From Allostella vacuolata (lineage in GTDB: Bacteria > Pseudomonadota > Alphaproteobacteria > ATCC43930 > Allostellaceae): a DNA stretch of 64,000 nucleotides. The notes below the pieces were generated by a model. The model was not told the origin of the DNA and did not search any database. It saw nothing but the letters and a program-made list of their open reading frames with translations. Positions 28,197-37,462 of this stretch are shown piece by piece. A program made the position numbers and the translations under genes. The stretch is taken from the NCBI GenBank assembly GCA_006739055.1, contig AP019702.1:1054501-1118500 (forward strand). The letters run 5' to 3'. How positions within the stretch are numbered: position 1 is the first letter of the stretch; each line of letters starts with the position of its first letter.

Positions 28197-29687
28197 ATGA
28201 GTGAAGGGACCGTGGTCGGCGTGGTCGGGGCCGGCACGATGGGGGCCGGCATCGCGCAGGTGGCGGCGACCGGCGGCTGCGTCGTCCGCCTCTACGACGC
28301 CGCCCCGGGCTTCGCGCTGAAGGCGCAGGCGGGGATCAACGGGCGCATCGACCGCCTCGCAGAGAAGGGCACCCTGACGCCCGAGGCCGCCGCGGCCGCC
28401 AAGGCCCGCCTGAGCGTCGTCGACGACCTGTCGGGCATGGCGCCGTGCGGCGTGGTGGTCGAGGCGGTGGTGGAGGACCTGGCGGTGAAGCACACGGTCT
28501 TCACCACCCTGGAGGCGCATTGCGCGCCCGATGCCATCCTCGCCAGCAACACCTCGTCGATCCCGATCGCGCGCATCGCCCAGGCGCTGCAGCATCGCGG
28601 CCGGGTGGCCGGCATGCATTTCTTCAACCCGGTGCCGGTGATGCGGCTGGTGGAGATCATCAGCGGCCCCGACACCGACCCGGCGGTGGCCGAGCGCCTC
28701 TCGGCCCTGGGCGAGCGCTTCGGCCGGGTCCCGGTCAAGGTCAAGGACGCGCCGGGCTTCCTCGTCAACCTGGGCGGCCGGTCTTTCACCACCGAGGGGC
28801 TGGCGATCGTCCAGGAAGGCGTCGCCACGCCCGAGCAGGTCGACCAGGTGATGCGGGACTGCTGCCATTTCCGCATGGGCCCGTTCGAGTTGATGGACCT
28901 GACCGGGATCGACGTGAACCACCCGGTGTCGGAGATCATCTGGCAGGGCTACTACAACGATCCGCGGCTCCGGACGACGCCCTACCACCGGTCCCTGCGC
29001 GAGGCGGGGCGGCTCGGCCGCAAGACCGGCCAGGGGCACTTCGCCTACGACGCCAAGGGGACCCGCACCCCGGGCGCGGTGCCCGACCTGCCGGTGGCGC
29101 CGGCGGCCGGGCGGGTGGTGCTGCTCGACGTCTCGGCCGCCTTGTCCGACCTGATGGCCGGGGCCGACCAGATCGCCCATGACGACGGCGAGAGCCCGCT
29201 GCTGGTCGCCCCGGTCGGCGAGGACTGCACCGCCGTCGCCGTGCGCCTGGGGGTCGACCATCGGCGGCTGGTGGCGGTCGATCTGCTCTGCGACATTTCC
29301 AAGCGGGTGACGCTGATGACGGCACCCGGCGCCGACCCGGCGATCCTGGGCGCGGTCGCGGCCCGCATCGTCGCCAACGGCCGGGCCGTCACGGCGATCA
29401 AGGATTCGGCCGGCTTCATCCAGCAGCGCCTGCGCGCGATGATCGCCAACCTCGGCTGCGAGATGGCCCAGATCGGGGTCGCGGCACCGGGCGACATCGA
29501 CACCGCCATGCAACTCGGCCTCAACTACCCGCAGGGGCCGCTGGCGATGGCCGACCAGATCGGCGTCGACCAGGTCCACGCCATCCTGCAGGCGATGCAG
29601 GCCGAGACCGGCGACGACCGCTACCGGCCGAGCCAGTGGCTGCGGCGGCGCGCCCTGCTCGGCCTGCCGGCGGCGACGCCGGCCTGA
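28197..29687 (+). CDS. 3-hydroxyacyl-CoA dehydrogenase (PaaH/PaaC-like, two 3HCDH domains)
   Basis: A 496-aa NAD+-dependent dehydrogenase. The N-terminal Rossmann motif GAGTMGAGIAQ (11-21), the ASNTSS and GMHFFNPVPVM segments with the catalytic His, and the ETL-like KDAPGFLVN boundary are all visible. A second 3HCDH-type domain follows in the C-terminal third (KDSAGFIQQRLRAMIANLGCEMAQ). This two-domain layout and length match PaaH-type 3-hydroxyadipyl-CoA dehydrogenases. It appears monocistronic, with a GCAGGGAG ribosome site, and is divergent from the HyuAB operon. No paa genes are nearby, so the substrate is uncertain. Confidence 0.9.
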   Translation: MSEGTVVGVVGAGTMGAGIAQVAATGGCVVRLYDAAPGFALKAQAGINGRIDRLAEKGTLTPEAAAAAKARLSVVDDLSGMAPCGVVVEAVVEDLAVKHTVFTTLEAHCAPDAILASNTSSIPIARIAQALQHRGRVAGMHFFNPVPVMRLVEIISGPDTDPAVAERLSALGERFGRVPVKVKDAPGFLVNLGGRSFTTEGLAIVQEGVATPEQVDQVMRDCCHFRMGPFELMDLTGIDVNHPVSEIIWQGYYNDPRLRTTPYHRSLREAGRLGRKTGQGHFAYDAKGTRTPGAVPDLPVAPAAGRVVLLDVSAALSDLMAGADQIAHDDGESPLLVAPVGEDCTAVAVRLGVDHRRLVAVDLLCDISKRVTLMTAPGADPAILGAVAARIVANGRAVTAIKDSAGFIQQRLRAMIANLGCEMAQIGVAAPGDIDTAMQLGLNYPQGPLAMADQIGVDQVHAILQAMQAETGDDRYRPSQWLRRRALLGLPAATPA

Positions 29688-29701
29688 TCGGAGGGGGAGA
29701 A

Positions 29702-29727
29702 GGCCGGCGGCCCGCGCGCCGCCGGCC
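29702..29727. terminator. Hairpin between convergent genes
   Basis: GGCCGGCGGC and GCCGCCGGCC form a perfect 10-bp stem with a CCGCGC loop, between the dehydrogenase stop and the stop of the convergent gene. Candidate bidirectional terminator without a T-run. Confidence 0.5.
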
Positions 29728-29736
29728 GGAGACAGG

Positions 29737-30543
29737 CTAGATCAACGAGCCGGAGCAGCTCGGCGGGATGACCTCGCCATGGATCATCGCCGACATGGCG
29801 AGCCGGATCGAGCGGCGGTCCTGGACGCAGTTGCGCCGCGGCGCCGGATCGACCGGCACCCATTCGACCGGCTGGTCGGCCGCGCGCACCATCGGCACGC
29901 CCGGACGCGACTCGTAGGGCACGCCGCGGCGGAAGTCGGGCAGGTTGTCGAGCGGCTGCTGCGGTTCGGGCACCAGCTCGGGCACGCCGATGATCGGCTC
30001 GGGTGGCGTCGGCGTCGTCAGGTAGGTGTAGAGCGGTGTCAGCGCCTGGCCCATCTGGCAGAAGGACACGAACACCACCCCCATCAGGCTGACGTAGAAG
30101 GTGACGGGGTTGACGGCGGACACGATGCCGCCGCCGATCAGGTTGACGGTGTTGAGGCCGCCGGCCAGCGAGGCCACGGTCGTGCCGAGGGCGCCGCCGA
30201 CAATGCAGCCGACGCTGTTGTTGAACTCGGAGTTGCTCTCGGCGGGCGGCGCCACGGCCATGGACGGTGTCTGCGGGTCGATGGCGGCACGGCGGAAATT
30301 GCGATCGCGCTCCAGCACCGCATAGTTCCAGGGATAGGCGTTCGACTGCTGCCCGGCCGGGCCGTTCTGCGCCGCCGGCGAGACCACCCAGCCGCTATCC
30401 GCAGTGCGCACCGACGTCCGTTGGGACGCCTGCTCCTGCTGAAGCAGCCGCTCCAGCTCTGCGATCGGCGACGCGGCGGCAGCCGACGTGGCGGACGCCA
30501 CGACCATCGCCCACGCGCCAACGGACGCCCGCCATGCTGCCAT
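29737..30543 (-). CDS. Secreted/membrane protein of unknown function
   Basis: A 268-aa protein I do not recognise. It has a Sec signal peptide (1 to about 24, Ala-rich cleavage region), a short Gln/Glu-rich helix (28-42), a Gly-rich hydrophobic block of two segments (about 110-162) with small-residue spacing that suggests membrane insertion, and then a Pro/Glu-rich extracytoplasmic tail (about 170-200) with cysteines near the C-terminus. The start follows GGGGAGCGAGGGGC. It appears to be a single gene with its own upstream region. Envelope location is inferred from the leader and composition. Confidence 0.65.
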   Translation of the reverse strand: MAAWRASVGAWAMVVASATSAAAASPIAELERLLQQEQASQRTSVRTADSGWVVSPAAQNGPAGQQSNAYPWNYAVLERDRNFRRAAIDPQTPSMAVAPPAESNSEFNNSVGCIVGGALGTTVASLAGGLNTVNLIGGGIVSAVNPVTFYVSLMGVVFVSFCQMGQALTPLYTYLTTPTPPEPIIGVPELVPEPQQPLDNLPDFRRGVPYESRPGVPMVRAADQPVEWVPVDPAPRRNCVQDRRSIRLAMSAMIHGEVIPPSCSGSLI

Positions 30544-30671
30544 GCCCCTCGCTCCCCAGAACCTTCTCGAGCCGCTTCAAGCCGGCGCTCAGAGAAGGCC
30601 CCGTAAACTAGACCGGAATCGCCGGAAGCTCAAGCAGGGTCCATACCAAGTCTCGCCACAATTGATAGCGT

Positions 30672-30719
30672 GATAACTCATTGGCTTCGTTGTCGTCCAG
30701 AGATGAACCAATGGTTATC
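30672..30719. promoter_or_regulatory. Bulged 12-bp inverted repeat in an AT-richer spacer
   Basis: GATAACTCATTGG (30672-30684) and CCAATGGTTATC (30708-30719) pair over 12 bp with one bulged T and a 23-nt loop. The 263-bp spacer (30544-30806) between the secreted unknown and the amine oxidase is less GC-rich than the rest of the region. It may be an operator for the oxidase gene or a transcript structure. Confidence 0.35.
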
Positions 30720-30806
30720 GCTGATGGATGCGGCCGCCTCTTGACCCGGCTTGCAGGTGCGGCCATCGAGTGCCCCCAGCGATGGGATGGATGAAGGGGC
30801 GGCAGC

Positions 30807-32045
30807 GTGGCAGGACCGAGGGAAGAGGTGGATGTCGCGGTCGTCGGGGCCGGCGCGGCAGGGGTCGGGGCAGCCTGGCGGCTGGCGCAGGGGGGCGCAT
30901 CGTTCCAGGTGCTGGAGGCGCGCGGGCGCGTCGGGGGCCGGGCATGGACGGCAACCGACCTCGGCCCCGGCCCCATCGATCTCGGCTGCCATTGGCTGCA
31001 CTCGGCCGATCGCAACCCGTGGGTCGCCGTCGCCGAGGAAATGGGCTTCGCCATCGACCGCAGCCCGGCCCCCTGGAGCCGCACGGGCGGCAATCTGCGG
31101 TTCCCGCCCGGCGAACAGGACCGCTTCCGAGCCGACCGGGAGGCCTTCTGGGGCCGCGTGCAGGCCGCCGCGGAGGCCGGGCAGGACCGGCCGGCATCCG
31201 ACTTCCAAGATCCCGAGTCGCCCTGGAACCCGCTGATCGCCGCCGGCAGCACCTGGGCCAACGGGGTCGAGCCGGACCGGCTGTCGTCCCTCGACCATTG
31301 GAACTACGACGACACGGACTTCAACTGGCGCCTGCCGGCGGGCTACGGCGCGCTGGTCGCGGCCCGGGCGGCGGGCCTGCCGATCGTCCTCGACTGTCCG
31401 GTGCGTCGCATCGACCATTCCGGCACGGTCATCCGGCTGGAGACGCCCCGGGGCACCGTCCGCGCCCGCCGCGTCATCGTCACCGTGCCGCCGCCCCTGC
31501 TGCTGACGGGCGCCATCGTCTTCGACCCCGCCCTGCCGGACAAGCTGTCGGCCGCGGCGGGCCTGCCGCTCGGCCTGGCCGACAAGCTCTACATCGCCAT
31601 CGACCGTCCGGACCTGGTGCCGGCCGACGGGCAGGCCTATGGCCATGTCGACCGCTCGGCGATCGGTGCCTACCACCTGCGGCCGCTCGGCCGGCCCTAT
31701 ATCGAGGGCTATTTCGGCGGCATCGTCGCCCGCGAGCTGGAAGCGGGCGGGACGGATGCCTTCTTCGCCCATGCCGGCGACGAGCTGGCCGGGATCTTCG
31801 GCAACGCCATCCGCGGCCACCTGCGGCCGATCGTGTCCACCGCCTGGGCCCGCGACCCGCTGTCGCTCGGTTCCTACTCGCACGCCCTGCCGGGTTTCGC
31901 CGGTGCCCGCGCCCGGCTGGCCGAGCCGGTCGACGGCCGCATCCTGTTCGCGGGCGAGGCCTGCTCGCCGCACGACTTCTCCACCGCCCACGGCGCCTAC
32001 CAGACCGGCCTGGCGGCGGCCGCCCTGGCGCTGGAAGGGATCTAG
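30807..32045 (+). CDS. Flavin-dependent amine oxidase family protein
   Basis: A 412-aa FAD enzyme of the flavin monoamine oxidase/phytoene-desaturase-like group. The N-terminal dinucleotide motif is GAGAAG (14-19 region), followed by [12 protein letters not shown] (37-48), and the C-terminal FAD-binding [21 protein letters not shown] is clear. Expected activity is oxidative deamination of a primary or polyamine substrate. It starts at GTG 30807 after a GAAGGGGCGG ribosome site. No partner enzymes are in the same operon, although the BKACE gene follows 118 bp later. Substrate unknown. Confidence 0.87.
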   Translation: MAGPREEVDVAVVGAGAAGVGAAWRLAQGGASFQVLEARGRVGGRAWTATDLGPGPIDLGCHWLHSADRNPWVAVAEEMGFAIDRSPAPWSRTGGNLRFPPGEQDRFRADREAFWGRVQAAAEAGQDRPASDFQDPESPWNPLIAAGSTWANGVEPDRLSSLDHWNYDDTDFNWRLPAGYGALVAARAAGLPIVLDCPVRRIDHSGTVIRLETPRGTVRARRVIVTVPPPLLLTGAIVFDPALPDKLSAAAGLPLGLADKLYIAIDRPDLVPADGQAYGHVDRSAIGAYHLRPLGRPYIEGYFGGIVARELEAGGTDAFFAHAGDELAGIFGNAIRGHLRPIVSTAWARDPLSLGSYSHALPGFAGARARLAEPVDGRILFAGEACSPHDFSTAHGAYQTGLAAAALALEGI

Positions 32046-32163
32046 CCGGCGCGCGCCGCTGCCCGGCGGGAGGCGCGGGGAGGGGGCTTCCCGCCGCCGC
32101 CGTCCGCCCTTACGCTCCGGCCTCGAGCCGTCGCTCCAACCTGCCAAGCCTCGAGGAAGCCCC

Positions 32164-33045
32164 ATGGACAGAAAGGTCATCGTCACCTGCGCCGTCACCG
32201 GCGGGGGCGACACGGTCGGCAAGCATCCGGCGATCCCGGTGACGCCCGAGCAGATCGCGACCGCGTGTGTCGAGGCGGCCCGGGCCGGCGCCACGATCTG
32301 CCACATCCATGTCCGCGACCCCGAGACGGGCAAGCCCAGCATGGACCCGGCGCACTACCGCGAGGTGGTGGCGCGCATCCGCGACAGCGGCACCGACCTC
32401 GTCATCAACCTGACGACCGGCGCCGGCGGCCGCTTCATCCCGGGCGACGTCAAGCCGTCGGAGCCGGCCAAGGGCACCAACCTCGCGACCCCGGCCGAGC
32501 GCGTCCAGCATGTCGAGGAGCTGCGGCCGGAGATCTGCAGCCTGGACATGGGCACGATGAACTTCGGCCCGCACGTCTTCATGAACACCCCGGCGCATCT
32601 GGCGACCATGGCCAAGGCGATCCAGGCCGCGGGCGTGAAGCCGGAGCTGGAGGTGTTCGACAGCGGCCATGTCCGCCTCGCCAACCATTTCGTCGAGAGC
32701 GGCATCATCGAGGGCGACCCGCTCTACCAGATCTGCCTCGGCATCTCCTGGGGGCAGCCGGCGACGCCGGCGGCGATGACCTACATGCGCGACCTGCTGC
32801 CGGCGGGGGCGACCTGGGCCGGCTTCGGCATCTCGCGGATGCAGTTCCCGATGGTGGCGCAGGCGGTCCTGCTGGGCGGCCATGTGCGCGTCGGGCTGGA
32901 GGACAACATCTATCTCGAGCGGGGCGTGTTCGGCAGCAACGCGCAGCTGGTCGAGAAGGCGATCAAGATCATCAACCTGCTGGGCCACGAGACGGCGACC
33001 CCGCAGGAGGCCCGCCAGATCCTGAAGCTGAGGAACCACGCATGA
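32164..33045 (+). CDS. BKACE (DUF849, beta-keto acid cleavage enzyme) family protein
   Basis: A 293-aa metal-dependent enzyme that condenses a beta-keto acid with acetyl-CoA and cleaves it to acetoacetate plus a CoA ester. The Zn ligands are visible: H47 and H49 in ICHIHVRD and E246 in VGLEDN. Further family signatures are [10 protein letters not shown] and LEVFDSGH. Known members act on 3-keto-5-aminohexanoate or dehydrocarnitine. It is coupled by ATGA to an SDR gene, which could make the keto acid from a hydroxy acid; that pairing is the main clue to function. Confidence 0.9.
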   Translation: MDRKVIVTCAVTGGGDTVGKHPAIPVTPEQIATACVEAARAGATICHIHVRDPETGKPSMDPAHYREVVARIRDSGTDLVINLTTGAGGRFIPGDVKPSEPAKGTNLATPAERVQHVEELRPEICSLDMGTMNFGPHVFMNTPAHLATMAKAIQAAGVKPELEVFDSGHVRLANHFVESGIIEGDPLYQICLGISWGQPATPAAMTYMRDLLPAGATWAGFGISRMQFPMVAQAVLLGGHVRVGLEDNIYLERGVFGSNAQLVEKAIKIINLLGHETATPQEARQILKLRNHA

Positions 33046-33803
33046 TCGCGGCCGACCTCTCCGGGCGCACCGCGCTCGTCACCGGCGGCGCCTCCGGCAT
33101 CGGCCTGGCGGCGGTCACCCTGTTCGCGCGGATGGGGGCCAGGGTGGCCGTCAACCACCTGCCGGACGATCCGCGCGGCCCGGACCAGGTCGCCCGCCTG
33201 AAGGCCGACGGGCTGGACGTGATCGGCGCGCCCGGCAACGTCGCCGACCCCGCCGCCATCCAGGCGATGGTCGCCGACGCGATCGACCGGCTGGGGCGGC
33301 TCGACTACCTGCTGAACAACGCCGGCACCCCGGCCACCACCACGCCGATCCCCTTTGCCGACCTCGACGCCCAGACCGACGAGTTCTGGTCGAGCATCCT
33401 GACCGTCAACCTGCTGGGACCGTTCCGCTGTACCAAGGCGGCGGCGCCGGCCCTGCGCCAGGCCAGGGGGGCGGTGGTCAGCACCGCCTCGATCGCCGGC
33501 ATCGCCGCCACCGGGTCGAGCCTGCCCTATGCCGCGGGCAAGGCCGCCCTCATCAACATGACCCGCTCGCTGGCCAAGGCGCTGGCGCCGGACGTGCGGG
33601 TGAATGCGGTGGCACCGGGCTTCGTCGATTCGCCCTGGACCAAGGCCTGGCCCGACGACCGCAAGCAGGAGACGATCGAGAAGACCCCGCTGAAGCGCGC
33701 CTGCCTTCCCGAGGATATCGCCGAGGCGATGCTGTTCCTGTGCGGCGGCGGCGCCATGGTGACCGGCCACACCCTGGTCGTCGACGGCGGCCTGACGGTC
33801 TGA
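33042..33803 (+). CDS. Short-chain dehydrogenase/reductase (SDR) linked to BKACE
   Basis: A 253-aa classical SDR with TGGASGIG (14-21), NNAG (92-95), catalytic S150, and Y163/K167 (YAAGK). The ending [11 protein letters not shown] is typical of the FabG-like group. It overlaps the BKACE stop by four bases, so a joint pathway is likely: oxidation of a 3-hydroxy acid to the beta-keto acid that BKACE then cleaves. This is an inference from coupling, not from active-site residues. Confidence 0.9.
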   Translation: MIAADLSGRTALVTGGASGIGLAAVTLFARMGARVAVNHLPDDPRGPDQVARLKADGLDVIGAPGNVADPAAIQAMVADAIDRLGRLDYLLNNAGTPATTTPIPFADLDAQTDEFWSSILTVNLLGPFRCTKAAAPALRQARGAVVSTASIAGIAATGSSLPYAAGKAALINMTRSLAKALAPDVRVNAVAPGFVDSPWTKAWPDDRKQETIEKTPLKRACLPEDIAEAMLFLCGGGAMVTGHTLVVDGGLTV

Positions 33804-33898
33804 CGGCGGCGCCGGGCCACGCCCCGGACGTTGCGCCCTTCGCCGTTCCGTCGTAAGGCGGAGCGGCGCAGGCGTCCGGAGGGCATGGAAAGAACCCG

Positions 33899-34618
33899 AT
33901 GAGTTTGAGTTTCCGCGAGGATCGACGGCGGCGACGGGGTCGCACGCGGGTGCTGGGGGTGCTGTTCGTGATCGGCACCGTGTCCACCCTGCTCGCCTTC
34001 ACCTTCTACCTGGGCGGCGAGCATGCCGAGGGCCAGATCTCGGCCCTCAATGCCCGCGTCAACGAACTGACCGATGCCAACGACCGGCTGGTCAAGGCCA
34101 AGGGCGAGGCCGAGGCCGCCGTCAACCAGACCCGCACCGCCTACCAGCAGCTGGAGCAGCGCTACGCCCGCGAGGTGCCGAAGGGGCCGGCGCAGGAGAT
34201 CCAGCGCCAGGTGCAGATCAAGCTGGAGGAGGGCATCGCCCCGCAGCGGATCACCGCCGTGGTCGCCATGCTCGAGGCCAAGCGCTCCTGCGAGCCGGCC
34301 GAGAACCGGCGCTTCTACGTCAAGGTGCCGCTCTATCGCGGCGGCGGGACCGAGGCCGCGTTTGGCGGCGGCCAGTTGCGCGTCAGCGCGTCGGGCGAGG
34401 CGGCGCTGGCGGCGCGCAACAACGCCCCGCAGGCCTTCTTCGACGTCGAGAAGCCAATCCAGCTGGCCCTGACCGCGGGCGACACCGAGCGCCAGGCGCA
34501 GGGCACCCTGCCGCTCGAACAGACGATCATCGGCGCCGGCGCGGAATGGCGCGTGCGCATGGCCCGCGGCGCGCGCGGCTTCGTCAACGTGACGGTGGAA
34601 CGATGCAAGTTTCCGTGA
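33899..34618 (+). CDS. Single-pass membrane protein with coiled coil, unknown function
   Basis: A 239-aa protein starting with a very basic stretch (about 8-17), a single transmembrane helix (about 18-39) and a coiled coil (about 45-90, rich in Ala/Glu/Gln/Arg). It ends in a beta-rich domain (about 120-239) with two cysteines. The N-in topology places the C-terminal domain in the periplasm. It overlaps the following phosphatase gene by 16 bp. I do not recognise a named family with certainty; alphaproteobacterial envelope proteins of this plan occur, but no function is assigned. Confidence 0.7.
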   Translation: MSLSFREDRRRRRGRTRVLGVLFVIGTVSTLLAFTFYLGGEHAEGQISALNARVNELTDANDRLVKAKGEAEAAVNQTRTAYQQLEQRYAREVPKGPAQEIQRQVQIKLEEGIAPQRITAVVAMLEAKRSCEPAENRRFYVKVPLYRGGGTEAAFGGGQLRVSASGEAALAARNNAPQAFFDVEKPIQLALTAGDTERQAQGTLPLEQTIIGAGAEWRVRMARGARGFVNVTVERCKFP

Positions 34619-35274
34619 CCCCGCAGGTTTCCCTAACCCGCATCGAGACCCGCCCCGGTGCCGTCGTCTGGCTGGTGCGCCACGGCGAGACCGAATGGAA
34701 TGCCCAGCGCCGGCTCCAGGGGCAGCATGATTCGCCGCTGACGGCGCGCGGCCGGCAGCAGGCGCTGGCGATCGCCGACCTGCTGGCGCGCACGCTCGGC
34801 CGCAAGGCGCCGGTCCGGCTGATGGCGAGCCCGCTCGGCCGCACCCGGGCGACCGTGGCACCGATCGCGGCCGCGCTCGACCTGCCGGTCGAGTACGACC
34901 CGCGCCTGGTGGAGATCGGCCTCGGCGCCTGGGAGGGGATGACCTGGGACGAGATCGACGCCGCCTTCCCGGGCGCGCTCGACGGCTGCACCCCGCACGA
35001 GCGGTTCTTCCGCCCGCCCGGCGGGGAGCGCCATGAGGCGATGATGGCGCGCCTGGGCAACTGGCTGGGCGACATCGACGGCCCGACCATCGCCGTGTCG
35101 CACGGCTTTGCCGGCCGGGTCCTGCGCGGCCTCTATGGCGGCCTCGACCCGTTGGCCGCCCTCGACCTGCCGCAGCCCCAGGACGGGGTGTTCCGCCTGG
35201 TCGACGGCCAGATGGAGTACCTGCGGGCGATGATGGAGGAAGCCGCGGGGATGGAAGAGGCCGCGGGGCCTTAG
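34603..35274 (+). CDS. Histidine phosphatase family protein
   Basis: A 223-aa member of the phosphoglycerate mutase-like superfamily. It carries the catalytic VRHGET motif near residue 27, the ASPLGRTRAT region with the second conserved Arg, the acid EIGLGAWEGMTWDEI segment and a late SHGFAGRVLRG containing the second catalytic His. It may be a phosphatase of small molecules or proteins. The ATG at 34603 lies inside the end of the preceding gene, so translation is probably coupled. Its stop nearly touches the convergent IclR gene. Confidence 0.88.
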   Translation: MQVSVTPQVSLTRIETRPGAVVWLVRHGETEWNAQRRLQGQHDSPLTARGRQQALAIADLLARTLGRKAPVRLMASPLGRTRATVAPIAAALDLPVEYDPRLVEIGLGAWEGMTWDEIDAAFPGALDGCTPHERFFRPPGGERHEAMMARLGNWLGDIDGPTIAVSHGFAGRVLRGLYGGLDPLAALDLPQPQDGVFRLVDGQMEYLRAMMEEAAGMEEAAGP

Positions 35275-35275
35275 C

Positions 35276-36073
35276 CTAGCGGCTGTCGAACAACTCGGCC
35301 GGGCCGCCCAGCATGGCGGTCAGCTCGCACGCGCGGGCCAGCACGGCGGCGCGGATGCGGGCGATCAGGGTGGCGTCGGCCAGGCGGGTGGCGGTGCCGG
35401 CGACGCACAGCGCGCCCACCAGCTGGCCCGCGCGGTCGAAGAGCGGGGCCGCCACCGCCGCCAGCTCGGGGTCGCGCTCGCCGATGCTGGCGGCCAGCAG
35501 CTCGGCGCCGCGATCCGGGCCGGGACCGTCCTCGTAGCGCAGCAGCACCCGGCCGGCGGCGCCCCGGTCGGTCGGCAGCAGGGCGCCGACCGTGATGTGG
35601 TCGCGCACGTTCTGCCGGCTGTCGACGCGCATCAGGCAGAGCCGCCGGTCCCGCTCCCGGACATAGACCGAGGCGCTCTCGCCCGTCTCCGCCGCCAGGG
35701 CGCGCAGGATCGGGTCGGCGGCCGAACGGAGGTCGAGTGCCTGCTCGTAGAGCGCCCCCAGCCGGAACAGGGTCGGCCCCAGGCTGTAGCGGCCGTCGGC
35801 CAGGCGGACGACGAAGCGCTGCCGCTCCAGCGACGCCAGCAGGCGCAGCAGGGTGCTCTTGTAGAGGCCGGTGCGGCGCGAGATCTCGCCCAGGGTCAGG
35901 CTGCGGTCGCCTTCCCGGAAGGCGAGCAGCGCCTGCAGGGCGCGGTCGACGGCAGCCGCGCCGTCGGCCTCGCGCCGGCGCGGCTTCGGCATATCCTCGA
36001 TGGCGCCATCGGGTGCGGATGCACCCGCAAAGGGTGGTTCGGGCGCGCCGGACGGCTTGACAGAAATCGGCAT
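35276..36073 (-). CDS. IclR-family transcriptional regulator
   Basis: A 265-aa regulator with an N-terminal winged helix (LTLGEISRRTGLYKSTLLRLLASL and following) and a C-terminal effector-binding IclR domain ending in residues that discriminate small acids. The ATG at 36073 is chosen; an internal ATG at 35992 would remove a poorly conserved leader. It is divergent from a CaiB-type CoA transferase gene, and two overlapping palindromes lie in the 104-bp spacer. It most likely controls the transferase-TctCBA-lyase operon in response to the organic acid it imports. Confidence 0.9.
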   Translation of the reverse strand: MPISVKPSGAPEPPFAGASAPDGAIEDMPKPRRREADGAAAVDRALQALLAFREGDRSLTLGEISRRTGLYKSTLLRLLASLERQRFVVRLADGRYSLGPTLFRLGALYEQALDLRSAADPILRALAAETGESASVYVRERDRRLCLMRVDSRQNVRDHITVGALLPTDRGAAGRVLLRYEDGPGPDRGAELLAASIGERDPELAAVAAPLFDRAGQLVGALCVAGTATRLADATLIARIRAAVLARACELTAMLGGPAELFDSR

Positions 36074-36093
36074 GGGCGGCCACACTAACCATA

Positions 36094-36124
36094 ACAGAAC
36101 TGGCGTTCTGTCTAGCGGAACGCC
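36094..36124. promoter_or_regulatory. Overlapping palindromes, candidate IclR operator
   Basis: ACAGAAC-TGGC-GTTCTGT (36094-36111) is a perfect 7-bp inverted repeat. GGCGTTC (36102-36108) pairs with GAACGCC (36118-36124) as a second perfect 7-bp repeat with a 9-nt spacer. The two share the GTTC core, and GTTC/GAAC half-sites are common in IclR-family operators. The site lies 21 bp upstream of the iclR start and 54 bp upstream of the CoA-transferase start. Confidence 0.6.
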
Positions 36125-36177
36125 GTAGTTGAAGTCAAGCGGGCGCCGCAACCGGCAGCCGGCTGGGAGAAGCGTCC

Positions 36178-37410
36178 ATGACCGCCACCGCCGTCGCATC
36201 TGCGGCGCTGCCGCTCGCCGGGATCCGTGTGCTCGATTTCGGGCACACCGTGATGGGGCCGAGCTGCGGCCTGGTCCTGGCCGACCTCGGCGCCGACGTC
36301 GTGCGCATCGAGCCGCCGGGCGGCGACCGGACCCGGCGCCTGCCCGGCTTCGCGGTCGGCTTCTTCGCCAGCTTCAACCGCAACAAGCGCAGCGTGTGCA
36401 TCGACCTGAAGCAGCCGGACGGGCGCGACCTGGTCCGCCGCCTGATGGGCGAGGCGGACGTGCTGATCGAGAACTTCGCGCCGGGGGTGATGGAGCGCCT
36501 CGGCCTCGGCTGGGAGGATGCCCGCGCGATCAATCCCCGGCTGGTCTATTGCGCGCTGAAGGGCTACCTGCCGGGCCCGTACGAGCATCTGCCGGCCCTG
36601 GACGAGGTGGTGCAGATGCAGGCCGGGCTGGCCTACATGACCGGGCCGCCGGGCCGGCCGCTGCGGGCCGGGGCCTCGGTCGTCGACATCGTCGGCGGCA
36701 TGTTCGGGGTGATCGCGATCCAGGCCGCGCTGCGCGACCGCGACCGCACCGGGCAGGGCCAACTGGTGCAGAGCGCGCTCTTCGAATCGACCGCCTTCCT
36801 GGTCACCCAGCACATGGCGGCATCGGCCATGGTCGGCGCCCCGGTGCCGCCGATGCCGGGCCGCCGCGGGGCCGCCTGGTGCATCTACGACGTGTTCGAG
36901 ACGGCCGACGATCCGGTCTTCATCGGCGTCACCAGCCAGGCCCATTGGGAGCGTTTCTGCCAGGCCTTCCCGCTCGACGACCTGCGCGACGATCCCGCGC
37001 TCGCCACCCACGACGACCGCGTGCGCCAGAAGCCGCGGCTGATCGAGCGCCTGGCCGGTCTCTTCGCCACCATCCCGGTCGAGGAGATCCTGCAGCGCTG
37101 CCGCGCCGCGCTGATCCCCTGCGCGCCGGTGGCGCGGCCGGACCAGCTGTTCGACGACCCCCACCTCAACGCGGCCGGCGGCCTGGTCGATGTCGACCTG
37201 TCGGCGACCGTCCATGCCCGGCTCCCGGCCCTGCCGATCGCCATGGACGGGGTCCGCCCCGGCCTGCGCCGGCAGCCGCCCGCGGCCGGCGCCGATACCC
37301 GCGAGATCCTGGCCGCGGCCGGCGTTGCGGCGGCGGAGATCGATCGCCTGGCCGCCGTCGGCACCATCGACCTCGGCGTGGCGGAAACGTCGCTTCGGGC
37401 CGCCGGATGA
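36178..37410 (+). CDS. CaiB/BaiF (class III) CoA transferase
   Basis: A 410-aa family III CoA transferase. It opens with LAGIRVLDFGHTVMGPSCGLVLADLGADVVRIEPPGGD, as usual for the family, followed by the LIENFAPGVMERLGLG motif (96-111), and D142 in LPALDEVVQMQAG is the likely acyl-accepting aspartate. The reaction is transfer of CoA from an acyl-CoA (often succinyl-CoA) to a carboxylic acid. First gene of a plus-strand operon with a tricarboxylate-type importer and an HMG-CoA-lyase-like enzyme, so the acceptor is probably the imported di- or tricarboxylate. Confidence 0.92.
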   Translation: MTATAVASAALPLAGIRVLDFGHTVMGPSCGLVLADLGADVVRIEPPGGDRTRRLPGFAVGFFASFNRNKRSVCIDLKQPDGRDLVRRLMGEADVLIENFAPGVMERLGLGWEDARAINPRLVYCALKGYLPGPYEHLPALDEVVQMQAGLAYMTGPPGRPLRAGASVVDIVGGMFGVIAIQAALRDRDRTGQGQLVQSALFESTAFLVTQHMAASAMVGAPVPPMPGRRGAAWCIYDVFETADDPVFIGVTSQAHWERFCQAFPLDDLRDDPALATHDDRVRQKPRLIERLAGLFATIPVEEILQRCRAALIPCAPVARPDQLFDDPHLNAAGGLVDVDLSATVHARLPALPIAMDGVRPGLRRQPPAAGADTREILAAAGVAAAEIDRLAAVGTIDLGVAETSLRAAG

Positions 37411-37462
37411 TGTTCCGCTTGTTCCGGCGACGGACAATAATCACCCAAGGGAGGGACCAGAG

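Noticed and set aside
24391-28200. Long plus-strand open frame opposite the fused HyuA-HyuB gene
   Set aside because: The minus strand encodes a clear 5-oxoprolinase-type protein; the plus frame has no family features and biased composition.
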